From positions 1,240,001 through 1,304,000 of the forward strand of contig NZ_JAODVR010000001.1 in assembly GCF_025399835.1 (NCBI RefSeq): a DNA stretch of 64,000 nucleotides, given 5' to 3'. The notes beneath the pieces are model-generated. The model did no database searches, was not told the origin of the DNA, and saw only the letters and a list, made by a program, of their open reading frames with translations. How positions within the stretch are numbered: position 1 is the stretch's first letter; every line of letters starts with the position of its first letter. Source of the DNA: Haloarchaeobius sp. HME9146 (GTDB taxonomy: Archaea > Halobacteriota > Halobacteria > Halobacteriales > Natrialbaceae). Position numbers and translations under genes: made by a program. Positions 42,209 to 50,426 of this stretch are shown here, piece by piece.

Positions 42209-42648
42209 CCGGCCTGCCATTGCAGCGTCAGACGCCGGACTGACGCGGCGTCGTTCACATCGTTCACTCGATTCACGTGGCGGCTGACTTCGGCCGGGGT
42301 GGCGTCGGACCGAGAACCGACCGGCGTCCCGGCTCGCATGGTGCACAGCACGGATTCTACGTCACGGCAGGTCCGCCAGAGTGGTTGCCGCGGTCGTGAA
42401 ACAGTACGGGAGATACGGGGAGGGCGTCGACCGGGACAGTCGAGACAGCGAGAGTGTCGTGGCTGTCGGCCCCGAATGACGGGGCGGCGCTCTGACTACC
42501 TGGCTGTCGTCGCCGAGTGACCGGACAGCTCTCTGGCGACCAGCTGCCGCCGCCGCTGTCAGTACGTAGAAGACGCGACACTGTGACCGCGGTCGAAGAG
42601 ACTACCAGCGGTCTCGACCGGACTGCCACCCGGCGGGTGCCGGAGACG
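42209..42648. other. 440-nt gap between glmS promoter and regulator gene 3' end
   Basis: Frames of up to ~90 codons exist on both strands, but their Arg-rich products and lack of promoters make them unlikely genes. No RNA gene or repeat is recognised. Confidence 0.4.
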
Positions 42649-44124
42649 TCAGAAGAAGGGTTTGGAGCTCTCGGGCTGGTCTTCCGGGAGGGTGATGAGG
42701 TTCTCCCGGCCGACGCTTATCTTGCGGATCTCGTCCTCGCTCTCCATCTTGGAGAGGAGCCGACTCACCTTCGACTTGGACCAGTCGGTCTGTTCGATGA
42801 TCTCCTTCTGTTGGAGCCGCCCGCCGTTCTCGCGGAGGATCTGGCAGACCTTCTCCTCGTCCGTGAGAACGGGGGCCGAGGTGGGGTTCGGGCCGATGGT
42901 GTCAGGGTCGGGCGGGCCGGGCGTCCCCTCCTCGACCGCCGGGGTCTCGATACCGGGGTCGGGCGAGTCGTCGTCACGACCGACGTATCGTTCCAGCTGC
43001 CCGGGGACGGCTGCGGGTTCGATGCGCCCGGTGTAGACGAGCCGGCCGATCACGACCACCAGCACCAGGAGGCCGATGTACGCGAGTGGTGAGATGATGC
43101 TGGTCGGGTTCGACCCGATGTCGGCTTCGGTCTCGTCGCTCAGGAGGTCGCCGTCGGTGTCGGCGGCCGTCGGATCGGTGCCGAGTTCGTATTCGCGGGC
43201 GTCGCCGAGGCCGTCGCCGTCGGTGTCGGCCTCGGTGGGGTCGCTCTCCCACTTGAGTTCGTCGTAGTCGGAGATGCCGTCACCGTCGGTGTCCTTCTTC
43301 CGGGGGTTGGTCCCGAGGTTCCGTTCGGCGGCGTCCGTGAGCCCGTCACCGTCGGTGTCGGCTGCGGTCGGGTCGAGTCCGTGCTCGAGTTCGAAGCCGT
43401 CGGAGAGGTTGTCGCCGTCGGTGTCGACCGTCGTGGGGTCGGTGCCGGCCGATATCTCCTGTGCGTCACGCGCGCCGTCGTCGTCGGAGTCGGCCTCAAG
43501 GGGGTCGGTCCCGTACTCGTTGACCTCGGGGCCGTCCTCCAGGGTGTCGCCGTCGGTGTCGACCGCCGTGAGGTTCGTCCCGTGTTCCAGTTCGGCGGTG
43601 TTCGACAGCCCATCACCGTCGACGTCGCCGCTTTTCGAGAGGACGAACACCTGTACCGAACTCTCGTCGAGCACGGTCGTCTCGTTCGCGACGGTGACCG
43701 TGACGCGCTGTTTCCCGGTGCCGTTGAAGGGCCACTGGTCGGCAGAGAGCGTCACCGTCGAGCCGTTCTCGGTGACCGTCGTCTCCACACACGGTCCCGT
43801 GATGGGCTCGCCAGCGGCGGTGTCATCGGCCGTCGAACCGGAGGTGTTCGACCGGGCCTGTCTGAGACACACCTCCAGTGGCTGGTCGGCATCGTCCGTG
43901 GTGTCGGACTGTAGCTTGACCGTGACGGTCTGTTCGGCGTCCGTCCAGAGGAAGACCCGGTCGCCGCTGCCGTTGTAATCGACGACGGCGGGGCCGGACA
44001 GACCGACGTTCTGGATGCTCGTGTCGGCCGCGGGTGCGGTGCCAGCCTGTGCGGGGGAGACGGCGACGGCCCCGACGACCAGCAAGCACGCTACCAGCCG
44101 ACAGAGTGTCGTTCGTCTACTCAT
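42649..44124 (-). CDS. Membrane one-component regulator: thrombospondin type-3 calcium repeats, one membrane helix, winged helix
   Basis: 491 residues. A Sec-type signal (CRLVACLLVVGAVAVSPAQA) leads an extracellular beta domain (~30-165). Eight thrombospondin-type-3 repeats follow, with DVDGDG, DTDGDT, DSDDDG, DTDGDN and further DTDGDG motifs (~170-365), each able to bind Ca2+. One membrane helix (LAYIGLLVLVVVIGRLVYTG, ~375-394) and a Pro/Asp linker lead to a cytoplasmic winged helix (~425-485, KEIIEQTDWSKSKVSRLLSKMESEDEI). The winged helix is paralogous to the soluble regulator at 14726. It probably senses calcium, osmotic or envelope state outside and regulates genes directly. Confidence 0.87.
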   Translation of the reverse strand: MSRRTTLCRLVACLLVVGAVAVSPAQAGTAPAADTSIQNVGLSGPAVVDYNGSGDRVFLWTDAEQTVTVKLQSDTTDDADQPLEVCLRQARSNTSGSTADDTAAGEPITGPCVETTVTENGSTVTLSADQWPFNGTGKQRVTVTVANETTVLDESSVQVFVLSKSGDVDGDGLSNTAELEHGTNLTAVDTDGDTLEDGPEVNEYGTDPLEADSDDDGARDAQEISAGTDPTTVDTDGDNLSDGFELEHGLDPTAADTDGDGLTDAAERNLGTNPRKKDTDGDGISDYDELKWESDPTEADTDGDGLGDAREYELGTDPTAADTDGDLLSDETEADIGSNPTSIISPLAYIGLLVLVVVIGRLVYTGRIEPAAVPGQLERYVGRDDDSPDPGIETPAVEEGTPGPPDPDTIGPNPTSAPVLTDEEKVCQILRENGGRLQQKEIIEQTDWSKSKVSRLLSKMESEDEIRKISVGRENLITLPEDQPESSKPFF

Positions 44125-44190
44125 CGCTCCAGTCGTCGCGTGAATATGTCAGGGCCATGGTCGTATACGTCTCCGTCGACAGGGGGCGAC

Positions 44191-44790
44191 TCAGTCACTT
44201 CCCGCGGTTGGCTTGCGTGCAGAGAACGCGTTCGCACCCGAGAGGGAGCCGAACAGCGCCAGCATCCCGACCGCCAGCAGCTCGCTCGACAGGCCGACGA
44301 GTTCGAGCTGGGTTCCGAGGAACAGCATCGCGGCGACCCCGGTCGCGGCCAGGTAGTAGGAGGTCCAGTCGCGGTCGGTGTCCGTCTCCGCCGTCTCCTC
44401 CTCCGTCCCGGTCGGGTCGTCGAGGTACGGCATCAGTTCCTCGGCGAGCGGCCGACGCTCGACGATGCCGCGGTCCTGGTTGTAGTCGATGACGCCTTCG
44501 TCGTCGAGCGCGGGGAGATGGGACTGATAGAGGGCGATGTAGACGCGCTGACGCTCTTTCGATGTGAGGCGCTGTACCGTCGTGTCGTGCTCCCACGCGG
44601 CGACCTGCTCTGCGATGTCACGCATGCGGACGGGGCCGTCGGTATCCTGCAGATAGCGGAGGACGCTCCGCCGCCGGCGGTTCTGGAGCAGATGGAACAT
44701 ATCGTCTTTGGTGAACTCGTCGGACTCGTCGCCGAGGAGCTCGTCGGGGACCTCGTCTTCGTGTTCGCTTTCGTTTACTGCTGCACTCAT
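44191..44790 (-). CDS. DUF7344-type winged-helix regulator with membrane tail
   Basis: 199 residues from ATG 44790, ~30 nt after TTTATTATC. The N-terminal acidic tail is followed by FTKDDMFHLLQNRRRRSVLRYLQD and SKERQRVYIALYQSHLPALDDEGVIDYN, the same DNA-binding domain as the gene at 14064. Two hydrophobic helices (~148-185) follow, so it is probably membrane-bound. It sits 66 nt downstream of the calcium-repeat regulator's start, transcribed separately in the same direction. The pair may form a local regulatory unit. Confidence 0.83.
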   Translation of the reverse strand: MSAAVNESEHEDEVPDELLGDESDEFTKDDMFHLLQNRRRRSVLRYLQDTDGPVRMRDIAEQVAAWEHDTTVQRLTSKERQRVYIALYQSHLPALDDEGVIDYNQDRGIVERRPLAEELMPYLDDPTGTEEETAETDTDRDWTSYYLAATGVAAMLFLGTQLELVGLSSELLAVGMLALFGSLSGANAFSARKPTAGSD

Positions 44791-45023
44791 TGTCTCGACC
44801 GATACATTCGGCACACCGATAATAAACGTAGAATTCTGTCCCAACAGTTCTCTTATGCTTATACTGTTTCGGACTGTTGTCAAGGGCCAAAACTGACTGA
44901 AATTGTTCGATATCGGGGGATAGAGGCGCTAAGAGCGAGGTTGATTCGGAACCCGACTAATGATAATAGTTCTGAGTTAACGGCGGAACGATTCAGCTTA
45001 AGACGGTACCAATCTGGACTGTT
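44791..45023. other. AT-rich 233-nt intergenic island
   Basis: The stretch 44815-45010 is strikingly AT-rich for this chromosome (e.g. AATAAACGTAGAATTCTG, TGATAATAGTTCTGAGTTAA). It contains the promoter of the regulator to its left and probably the terminator of the dehydrogenase to its right. No gene is seen. Confidence 0.4.
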
Positions 45024-46340
45024 CTACAGGTCTCGATATGTTACATCGACCGTAGTATCTTTGGCACGTGATAACACGCCAGGCACGTCGACCACGAAGC
45101 CATCGCCGGTGAGCGCCTCGGCCATCTCGTCGACGTCGATGTCCGCGAACTCGTCGTGGCCCGTCCCGACGAGGACGCCGTCGAACGCCTCGAACGACGG
45201 GTCGGTCGTGACGGGAACGTCGAAGTTCTCCCTGATCACGTCCGGGTCGGCGTGCGGGTCGTAGGCGACCATATCGACGCCGTACTCCTCGAGGTCGGCG
45301 ATGATGGCGTCCACCTCGGAGGTCCGGATGTCGCCGACGTTCGGCTTGTAGGCCACGCCGAGGACCAGCACCCGGCTCTCGCGCGGGACCGTCCCGGTGT
45401 CGTTCATCGCCCGGCGGACCAGCTCCGCGACGTGTGCGGGGACGTACTCGTTGATCTCGCGGGCCTGCATGATGAGTTCCGGGACGAACCCCTCGCGTTC
45501 GGACTGGTAGGAGAACAGGTGGGGGTCCACCGGGATGCAGTGACCGCCGACGAGGCCGGGGCGGTACTCGTCGTGGAAGTTCCACTTCGTCCCCGCGGCG
45601 TCGAGCACCGCCTGCGTGTCGAGGTCGAGGTGGTCACACGCGATGGCGAGCTCGTTCACCAGGGCGATGTTGATGTCGCGCTGGACGTTCTCGATGGCCT
45701 TCGCGGCCTCTGCGGTCTCGATGTCCGGCGCGCGATAGACGCCGGCGTCCACGATGGACTCGTACACGTCCGCGACCTGCTCGCAGACGGCCTCTGTCCG
45801 GCCGCTCACGATCTTCGTGACGTCTCGCAGGCCGCGCTTGCTGTTGCCCGGCGAGACGCGCTCGGGAGAGTAGCCGACCTCGAACTCCTCGCCCACGGTG
45901 AACCCGGAGGTCGACTCGAGTGCGGGCACGAGGACGCTCTCGGTCGCACCGGGATACACCGTGGATTCGAGCACGACGGTCGTGTCTTCGGACATGTGCT
46001 CGCCGACGGTCTCGCCGGCGCTCTCGATGTACGAGAGGTCCGGCGTTCCGACCTCGTCGACCGGGGTCGGGACGGTCAGGACGACCACGTCCGCGCGGGC
46101 GATGGACCCGGGGTCGTCGGTGAACGTTGCCTCGCTGTCGGCGATACGCTCGTCGCCGAGTTCGCCGGTCGGGTCGGTCCCGCTCGCGAGCGACTCGACC
46201 TTCTCCGTCTGGACGTCGTAGCCCACGACGGGCCGGCCTTCCTCGGCGAACGCCAGGGCCAGTGGCAGCCCGACGTAGCCCAGGCCGACGATACAGACCG
46301 ACTCGGTCCGTGCGTCCTGGGGCGCGACTGTCTGGCTCAC
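45024..46340 (-). CDS. Nucleotide-sugar dehydrogenase (UDP-GlcNAc/ManNAc 6-dehydrogenase type)
   Basis: 438 residues. The NAD site is VCIVGLGYVGLPLA (GxGxxG at 19-24). The middle dimerisation helix is EAAKAIENVQRDINIALVNELA, and the active-site cysteine is Cys268 in VGGHCIPVDPH. The C-terminal UDP-binding domain starts VLVLGVAYKPNVGDIRTS. Length and the GGHCIPVDPH form fit the WecC/TviB group that oxidises UDP-HexNAc to uronic acids better than UDP-glucose dehydrogenase. With GlmSMU nearby, UDP-GlcNAc or its 2-epimer is the likely substrate. The start is GTG 46340, overlapping the stop of a 25-codon leader ORF. Confidence 0.9.
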   Translation of the reverse strand: MSQTVAPQDARTESVCIVGLGYVGLPLALAFAEEGRPVVGYDVQTEKVESLASGTDPTGELGDERIADSEATFTDDPGSIARADVVVLTVPTPVDEVGTPDLSYIESAGETVGEHMSEDTTVVLESTVYPGATESVLVPALESTSGFTVGEEFEVGYSPERVSPGNSKRGLRDVTKIVSGRTEAVCEQVADVYESIVDAGVYRAPDIETAEAAKAIENVQRDINIALVNELAIACDHLDLDTQAVLDAAGTKWNFHDEYRPGLVGGHCIPVDPHLFSYQSEREGFVPELIMQAREINEYVPAHVAELVRRAMNDTGTVPRESRVLVLGVAYKPNVGDIRTSEVDAIIADLEEYGVDMVAYDPHADPDVIRENFDVPVTTDPSFEAFDGVLVGTGHDEFADIDVDEMAEALTGDGFVVDVPGVLSRAKDTTVDVTYRDL

Positions 46341-46414
46341 CGCTGGTCACCCCGTGCTGGCTGTGCCCGTCTCGCTACGTCCGTCGACTCGCTGTGATCG
46401 TATGCGACTCGCAT
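46337..46414 (-). CDS. Possible 25-codon leader ORF of the nucleotide-sugar dehydrogenase gene
   Basis: ATG 46414 lies 31 nt after a promoter element. The ORF (MRVAYDHSESTDVARR...) ends in a TGA that overlaps GTG 46340 (GTGA). It would be the first ORF on a leaderless mRNA and deliver ribosomes to the weak GTG start. Confidence 0.45.
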   Translation of the reverse strand: MRVAYDHSESTDVARRAQPARGDQR

Positions 46415-46444
46415 CTGTACGAAACCAACCGTACGGGGCCTCCT

Positions 46445-46464
46445 TCGTTATAGACCGCAATAGC
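46445..46464 (-). promoter_or_regulatory. Surface-locus promoter element before dehydrogenase transcript
   Basis: GCTATTGCGGTCTATAACGA on the minus strand, ending 31 nt before ATG 46414. Confidence 0.55.
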
Positions 46465-46466
46465 TC

Positions 46467-46486
46467 GGCTTAGCCGCGCGGTAATC
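46467..46486 (+). promoter_or_regulatory. Surface-locus element, inverted plus-strand partner
   Basis: GGCTTAGCCGCGCGGTAATC starts two bases beyond the minus-strand copy, giving the inverted core ATAGC-TC-GGCTTA. Confidence 0.45.
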
Positions 46487-46539
46487 GAGTCGCGAACCGT
46501 CCCATCGGTCGGAATTCGGCGTGAAACGGCCTGATTCGG

Positions 46540-46559
46540 CCTTATCCAGGCTATAATAA
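46540..46559 (+). promoter_or_regulatory. Surface-locus promoter element before the glycosyltransferase operon
   Basis: CCTTATCCAGGCTATAATAA has the best TATA half of the plus-strand copies here. It should start the 46640-50104 operon near 46586, leaving a leader of about 50 nt. Confidence 0.5.
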
Positions 46560-46639
46560 TGCGGGTAGTGCCCGGGTGTACGAACGAGACCAGTCCAGAA
46601 CTGGTGACCCCACCACACCCTCGCGGAGGTACCCAAGCT

Positions 46640-47113
46640 ATGATTCCAACTGTACGCGACGACTCCGTGTCGGAGGTCCCGAACGTCCCGACACGGTTCG
46701 ACGAATCGGCGAGTGACCATATCGTGTCGATGCTCCTCGACGCACTGGAGGACCGTCGGCGGATGGACGACCCACACGTCCTGGCCGTCGGCATCCAGCG
46801 TGATTCCAGCGAGCATCCCCAGGACGACGTCGCCCAGGAGACCGTCGTGAAGCTCCAGTCCCAGGACGTGGCGGTCATGGGGCTCTCGGCAGACGCCGCC
46901 GTGGACTCGCTGGGCGAACAACCCGGGTCCCCGACCGACTGTTACGACGCAATCGTCGTGTTCACACCGTTGAACGACATCGACGGGCTCTCGGTGGAGG
47001 ACCTGCTCTCCGAGGAGGTCTCGGACCAGCTCCTCGTCGACGTCACGGGCACCGTCGACCCGGCACTGGTCGTCGAACAGGGCGCGATCACCGTCACCTA
47101 CCGGGGGCTCTGA
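46640..47113 (+). CDS. Stand-alone domain resembling the C-terminal part of nucleotide-sugar dehydrogenases
   Basis: 157 residues from ATG 46640 (the frame is open from 46559, but that ATG lies on the promoter). The core DPHVLAVGIQRDSSEHPQDDVAQETVVKL, YDAIVVFTPLND and LLVDVTGTVDPALVVEQGAITVTYRGL can be laid over the C-terminal domain of the divergent dehydrogenase gene (RVLVLGVAYKPN...; FDGVLVGTGHDE; DVTYRDL). The NAD-binding and catalytic domains are missing. It may be a regulatory or accessory subunit; the similarity is by eye and distant. Its stop overlaps the next start (TGATG). Confidence 0.7.
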   Translation: MIPTVRDDSVSEVPNVPTRFDESASDHIVSMLLDALEDRRRMDDPHVLAVGIQRDSSEHPQDDVAQETVVKLQSQDVAVMGLSADAAVDSLGEQPGSPTDCYDAIVVFTPLNDIDGLSVEDLLSEEVSDQLLVDVTGTVDPALVVEQGAITVTYRGL

Positions 47114-48147
47114 TGTACCGGAACGCAACCATCGCGGTCGTCGTTCCGGCGTACAACGAGGAGGACCACGTCGCCGACGTTCTCACGTCCATCCCGCGGT
47201 TCGTCGACCGGGTGTACGCCATCGACGACCAGTCGACCGACGACACCTGGGACGAGATCTGCCGCGTCGTTTCCGAGACCGTCGACGCGGCGTCCGGGAG
47301 CGAGGATACCCCGGACGACGCGGAGGACACCCCGGACGGCGCGAGCGACTCCCGCGTCGAAAACGCCGTGCAGTCTGTCACCGACGGCGGGACCGTGCCG
47401 CCCGACATCGTCCCCATCCGGCACGAGGAGAACCAGGGGGCCGGCGGCGCGCTCAAGACCGGCTTCAAGCGCGCACGCGAGGAGCAGATGGACGTGACCG
47501 TGACCCTGGACGCTGACGGCCAGATGGACCCCGACCAGATGGACGCCCTCGTCGAACCGGTCGCGACCGGCGAGGCGGCCTACGCGAAGGGGAACCGGCT
47601 GGCCGATAGCGAGTACCGCGAGTCGATGCCGACGTTCCGGCTGGTCGGCAACTGGCTGCTCTCGGTCCTCACGAAGATCGCGAGCGGCTACTGGGGCGTC
47701 ATGGACTCACAGAACGGGTACACGGCGATTTCCCACGAGGCGCTGTGCGCGCTGGACATAGAGGCGCTCGGCGACGACCACCAGTACACCAACGACATCC
47801 TCGTCCACCTCAACGTCGAGGAACTCCGCGTCGTGGACGTGCCCATGGAAGCAGAGTACGGCGACGAGGAGAGCACCATCTCGCTGACGGGCTTCGTCCC
47901 ACAGACCTCGTTCGCGCTCTTGCACGGGTTCCTGTGGCGACTGAAGGAACGCTACCTGGCCCGGAACTTCCACCCGCTGTCGCTGTTCTACGGCCTCGGC
48001 GTGGTGGCGGTGCTGGCCGGGATCGCCCGGCAGCTGTTCCGGCGCGACGACGACGGTTCGCTGCTGTTGACGATGCAGGGGGCCTTCCTCGTGCTGATGG
48101 GCATGGTGCTCGACCGTCGCGAGAACCAGCGCGAGGGGGGTGAGTGA
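47113..48147 (+). CDS. Family 2 glycosyltransferase with C-terminal membrane helices
   Basis: 344 residues. GT-A motifs: VVVPAYNEEDHVADVL, YAIDDQSTDDT, HEENQGAGGALKTGF and the metal-binding VTLDADGQMDPDQM. Two membrane helices near the C-terminus (~285-305, 315-333) anchor it, as in dolichol-phosphate-sugar synthase relatives. An acidic ~35-residue insert (SGSEDTPDDAEDTPDGASDS) lies between the first strand pair and the substrate loop, absent from usual members. It is coupled to both neighbours by TGATG and GTGA overlaps. Confidence 0.87.
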   Translation: MYRNATIAVVVPAYNEEDHVADVLTSIPRFVDRVYAIDDQSTDDTWDEICRVVSETVDAASGSEDTPDDAEDTPDGASDSRVENAVQSVTDGGTVPPDIVPIRHEENQGAGGALKTGFKRAREEQMDVTVTLDADGQMDPDQMDALVEPVATGEAAYAKGNRLADSEYRESMPTFRLVGNWLLSVLTKIASGYWGVMDSQNGYTAISHEALCALDIEALGDDHQYTNDILVHLNVEELRVVDVPMEAEYGDEESTISLTGFVPQTSFALLHGFLWRLKERYLARNFHPLSLFYGLGVVAVLAGIARQLFRRDDDGSLLLTMQGAFLVLMGMVLDRRENQREGGE

Positions 48148-48149
48148 CG

Positions 48150-49193
48150 ATGCGAGTCATCGTCACCATCCAGCACCCTGGACACGTCCACTTCTTCAAG
48201 CACGCCATCCAGGAGCTGGAGGCCCAGGGCCACGAGGTCCACGTCTTCGCCCGCCGGATGGGCGTGAACCTGGAACTGCTCGACGCCTACGGTATCGACT
48301 ACGAGGTCCTCGCCGACGAATCGGAGGGACTCACGTCGCTCGCGTTCGTGCAGGCGACGTACGAGGCGAAGCTGCTCGCCCGCGCCCGGAAGATAGACCC
48401 GGACGTCATCACCGCCATCGGGGGCGTCGCGGCGTCGCACGTCGCGAAGCTCGTCGGCGCGCGCAGCGTCGTCTTCTACGACACCGAGCACGCAAAACTC
48501 ATCACGTCGCTCGCGTACCCGTTCGCGGACCAGCTCTGTCTGCCGGACTGCTACGACGGCGACCCGGGCGGGACACAGCGACGCTACCCCGGGTACCACG
48601 AACTGGCGTACCTCCACCCGGACCGGTTCGAACCCGACCCGTCGGTCCTCGACGAGGTGGGGCTCGACCCGGACGACACGTTCGTCGTCGGCCGGTTCAA
48701 CGGCTGGGGAGCCTCACACGACCTCGGCGAGGGCGGGTTCGACAACGTCACCGAGGTGTTCGACCGGCTGGAGGCGACCGGCGCGAAAGTGCTGTTCACC
48801 TCCGAGAAACCGCTCCCCGCTCACCTGGAGGACCGCCGGATGACGGTCCCGCCCGAGCGCATGCACGACCTGCTGTACTACGCCGACCTCTTCGTGGGCG
48901 AGGGTGCGACGACCGCGGCCGAGAGCGCGGTCCTCGGAACCCCTGCCGTGTACGTGAACACGCTCACCATGGGCTACACGCAGGAGCTCGAACGGGAGTA
49001 CGGCCTGCTCTACAACTTCGACACCAAGAACCGCCACAGCGAGGCGCTTCGCAAGGCGGAGTACATCCTCGAAGAGTACCAGCCCGCGCGCTGGCAGCGT
49101 CGTCGCCAGAACCTGCTCGCGGACAAGGTGGACGCGACCGACGTGATCGTGAACCAGGTGACCTCGCGCGAACCTGCCCCGGTCACGGCATGA
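48150..49193 (+). CDS. DUF354-type GT-B glycosyltransferase-like protein
   Basis: 347 residues from ATG 48150; an in-frame GTG at 48144 overlaps the upstream stop and could also start. The opening RVIVTIQHPGHVHFFKHAIQELEAQGHEVHVFAR and the later ERMHDLLYYADLFVGEGATTAAESAVLGTPAVYVN follow the DUF354 pattern of GT-B folds (UDP-GlcNAc 2-epimerase/MurG-like). It could be a transferase or an epimerase-like enzyme. The stop overlaps the next start (ATGA). Confidence 0.84.
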   Translation: MRVIVTIQHPGHVHFFKHAIQELEAQGHEVHVFARRMGVNLELLDAYGIDYEVLADESEGLTSLAFVQATYEAKLLARARKIDPDVITAIGGVAASHVAKLVGARSVVFYDTEHAKLITSLAYPFADQLCLPDCYDGDPGGTQRRYPGYHELAYLHPDRFEPDPSVLDEVGLDPDDTFVVGRFNGWGASHDLGEGGFDNVTEVFDRLEATGAKVLFTSEKPLPAHLEDRRMTVPPERMHDLLYYADLFVGEGATTAAESAVLGTPAVYVNTLTMGYTQELEREYGLLYNFDTKNRHSEALRKAEYILEEYQPARWQRRRQNLLADKVDATDVIVNQVTSREPAPVTA

Positions 49194-50104
49194 AGGTCCT
49201 CCAGCTCATCACCTCGACGCGGACGTTCTTCGAGACGCAGGTCGAGACGCTGGAAGACCGTGGTATCGAGTGTACGACCCTGGCGGTCCCGGGGACGTAC
49301 TCGGCGGACGAGCCGCGGTCGGTCTCGGACTACCTCAAGTACGCCCCGAAGGTGGTCCGGGAGTCCATCGACGACTACGACGTGGTCCACGCGAACTACG
49401 GACTGGTCGGGCCGTACGCGCTCGCCCAGCCGCGGCGGCCGGTCGTGCTCACGCTCTGGGGCACGGACCTCATGAGCGACATGACGTGGCTGCGGGCCCT
49501 GAGCCAGTACAGCGCACGCCTCGCCGACGAGGTCGTGCTGCCGAGCCGGGCCATGGCACCCCAGCTTCCCACCGACTACACCCACGTCCCGTTCGGGGTC
49601 GACACCGACCAGTTCCGGCCCATCCCACGGGCCGAGGCGCGCAAGCACGTGGGCTGGGACCAGGACGAGACGGTCGCACTGTTCCCGTACGATACCAGCC
49701 GGGCGGAGAAGGACTTCGACCGGGCCCGCCGCGTGGTCGAGCGGGCGGACGCGGACGTGACCCTGCGGCCGCTCTCCGGCGTGGACTACGCCGAGATGCC
49801 GTACTACATGAACGCCAGCGACCTGCTGTTGCTCACGTCGACCCGCGAGAGCGGGCCGATGACGGTGAAGGAGGCCGCGGCGTGCAACCTGCCGGTCGTC
49901 TCGACCGACGTCGGCTTCGTCCGTGACGTGGTCGGCGACGTCGAGCACTGCACCGTCTCGGACGCCGACCCGGACCTGACGGCGGCCGTCGAGGAGGTCG
50001 CGGCCACTGGTGCGCGCTCGGACGGCCGGCAGTCCGAGGAACTCGTGAGTCACGAGGAGATGGCCGACCGACTCGTCTCGGTGTACGAGTCAGCGCTCGC
50101 CTGA
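49190..50104 (+). CDS. Family 4-type glycosyltransferase
   Basis: 304 residues. It has a GT-B fold: N-terminal MKVLQLITSTRTFFETQVETL and VVHANYGLVGPYALAQPRRPVVLTLWGTDLM, and the C-terminal nucleotide-sugar site DLLLLTSTRESGPMTVKEAAACNLPVVSTDVGFVRDVV with the E-x7-E type motif. It is shorter than typical GT4 (350-400). It is the last gene of the 46640-50104 operon, joined by an ATGA overlap. A 38-bp tandem duplication follows its stop. Confidence 0.87.
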   Translation: MKVLQLITSTRTFFETQVETLEDRGIECTTLAVPGTYSADEPRSVSDYLKYAPKVVRESIDDYDVVHANYGLVGPYALAQPRRPVVLTLWGTDLMSDMTWLRALSQYSARLADEVVLPSRAMAPQLPTDYTHVPFGVDTDQFRPIPRAEARKHVGWDQDETVALFPYDTSRAEKDFDRARRVVERADADVTLRPLSGVDYAEMPYYMNASDLLLLTSTRESGPMTVKEAAACNLPVVSTDVGFVRDVVGDVEHCTVSDADPDLTAAVEEVAATGARSDGRQSEELVSHEEMADRLVSVYESALA

Positions 50105-50180
50105 GGACCTTTTCTGTCGCAGGTGTCTGTCGCTCGACCAGGGGACCCTTTCTGTCGCAGGTGTCTGTCGCTCGACCAGG
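50105..50180. repeat. 2 x 38-bp tandem repeat after glycosyltransferase stop
   Basis: Two copies (50105-50142 and 50143-50180) of a unit containing TTTCTGTCGCAGGTGTCTGT and CGCTCGACCAGG differ at one position. Each contains a pyrimidine-rich CCTTTTCT/CCCTTTCT that could act in transcription termination. The duplication looks recent. Confidence 0.85.
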
Positions 50181-50194
50181 GAACCATCCCATCT

Positions 50195-50214
50195 CGGTTA
50201 GCGTACAATTAAGC
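50195..50214 (+). promoter_or_regulatory. Weak surface-locus-like element before ATP-grasp gene
   Basis: CGGTTAGCGTACAATTAAGC keeps TTAGCGT as in the 36864 copy, followed by an AT-rich TATA-like half. The nearest possible start is ATG 50295, so the spacing does not support leaderless initiation. Confidence 0.3.
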
Positions 50215-50294
50215 GGCGTAAACGACCAACAACCGATAGACACGGCCGGGAGCGTCACCGCGTTTCATCTGTCACGCACCGGTACGGCACGACC

Positions 50295-50426
50295 ATGTCG
50301 TCCCCTCTCTCGCCGACCCGCGACCGGCCGTGGGTGACTGCGACCCGCCAGGAATCGACCACCAGCCGACACGCCGGCCGCTTGCGACGAACACGGAGCA
50401 CCCCGTCCGGGGGTGAGCCGCGGTGA
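50295..50426 (+). CDS. Possible 43-codon ORF coupled to ATP-grasp gene
   Basis: ATG 50295 to a TGA overlapping the GTG start of the ATP-grasp gene (GTGA). The product is Arg/Ser/Thr-rich and not acidic, so coding is doubtful. The coupling geometry matches the leader ORFs seen elsewhere in the locus. Confidence 0.22.
   Translation: MSSPLSPTRDRPWVTATRQESTTSRHAGRLRRTRSTPSGGEPR

Noticed and set aside
40036-42243. 735-codon open frame on the plus strand opposite glmS
   Set aside because: It is the antisense shadow of a strongly conserved glmS gene; in GC-rich haloarchaeal DNA the reverse frames of acidic proteins stay open. The product is repetitive Val/Arg/Asp without domains.
42517-43092. 191-codon plus-strand frame opposite the calcium-repeat regulator's HTH
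   Set aside because: No promoter, no domain; the sense strand encodes the clear winged helix.
48140-50104. Single 654-codon reading across the DUF354 and GT4 genes
   Set aside because: The first part is an out-of-frame, Arg/Pro-rich shadow of the DUF354 gene. The true GT4 protein begins at ATG 49190 in the ATGA overlap.
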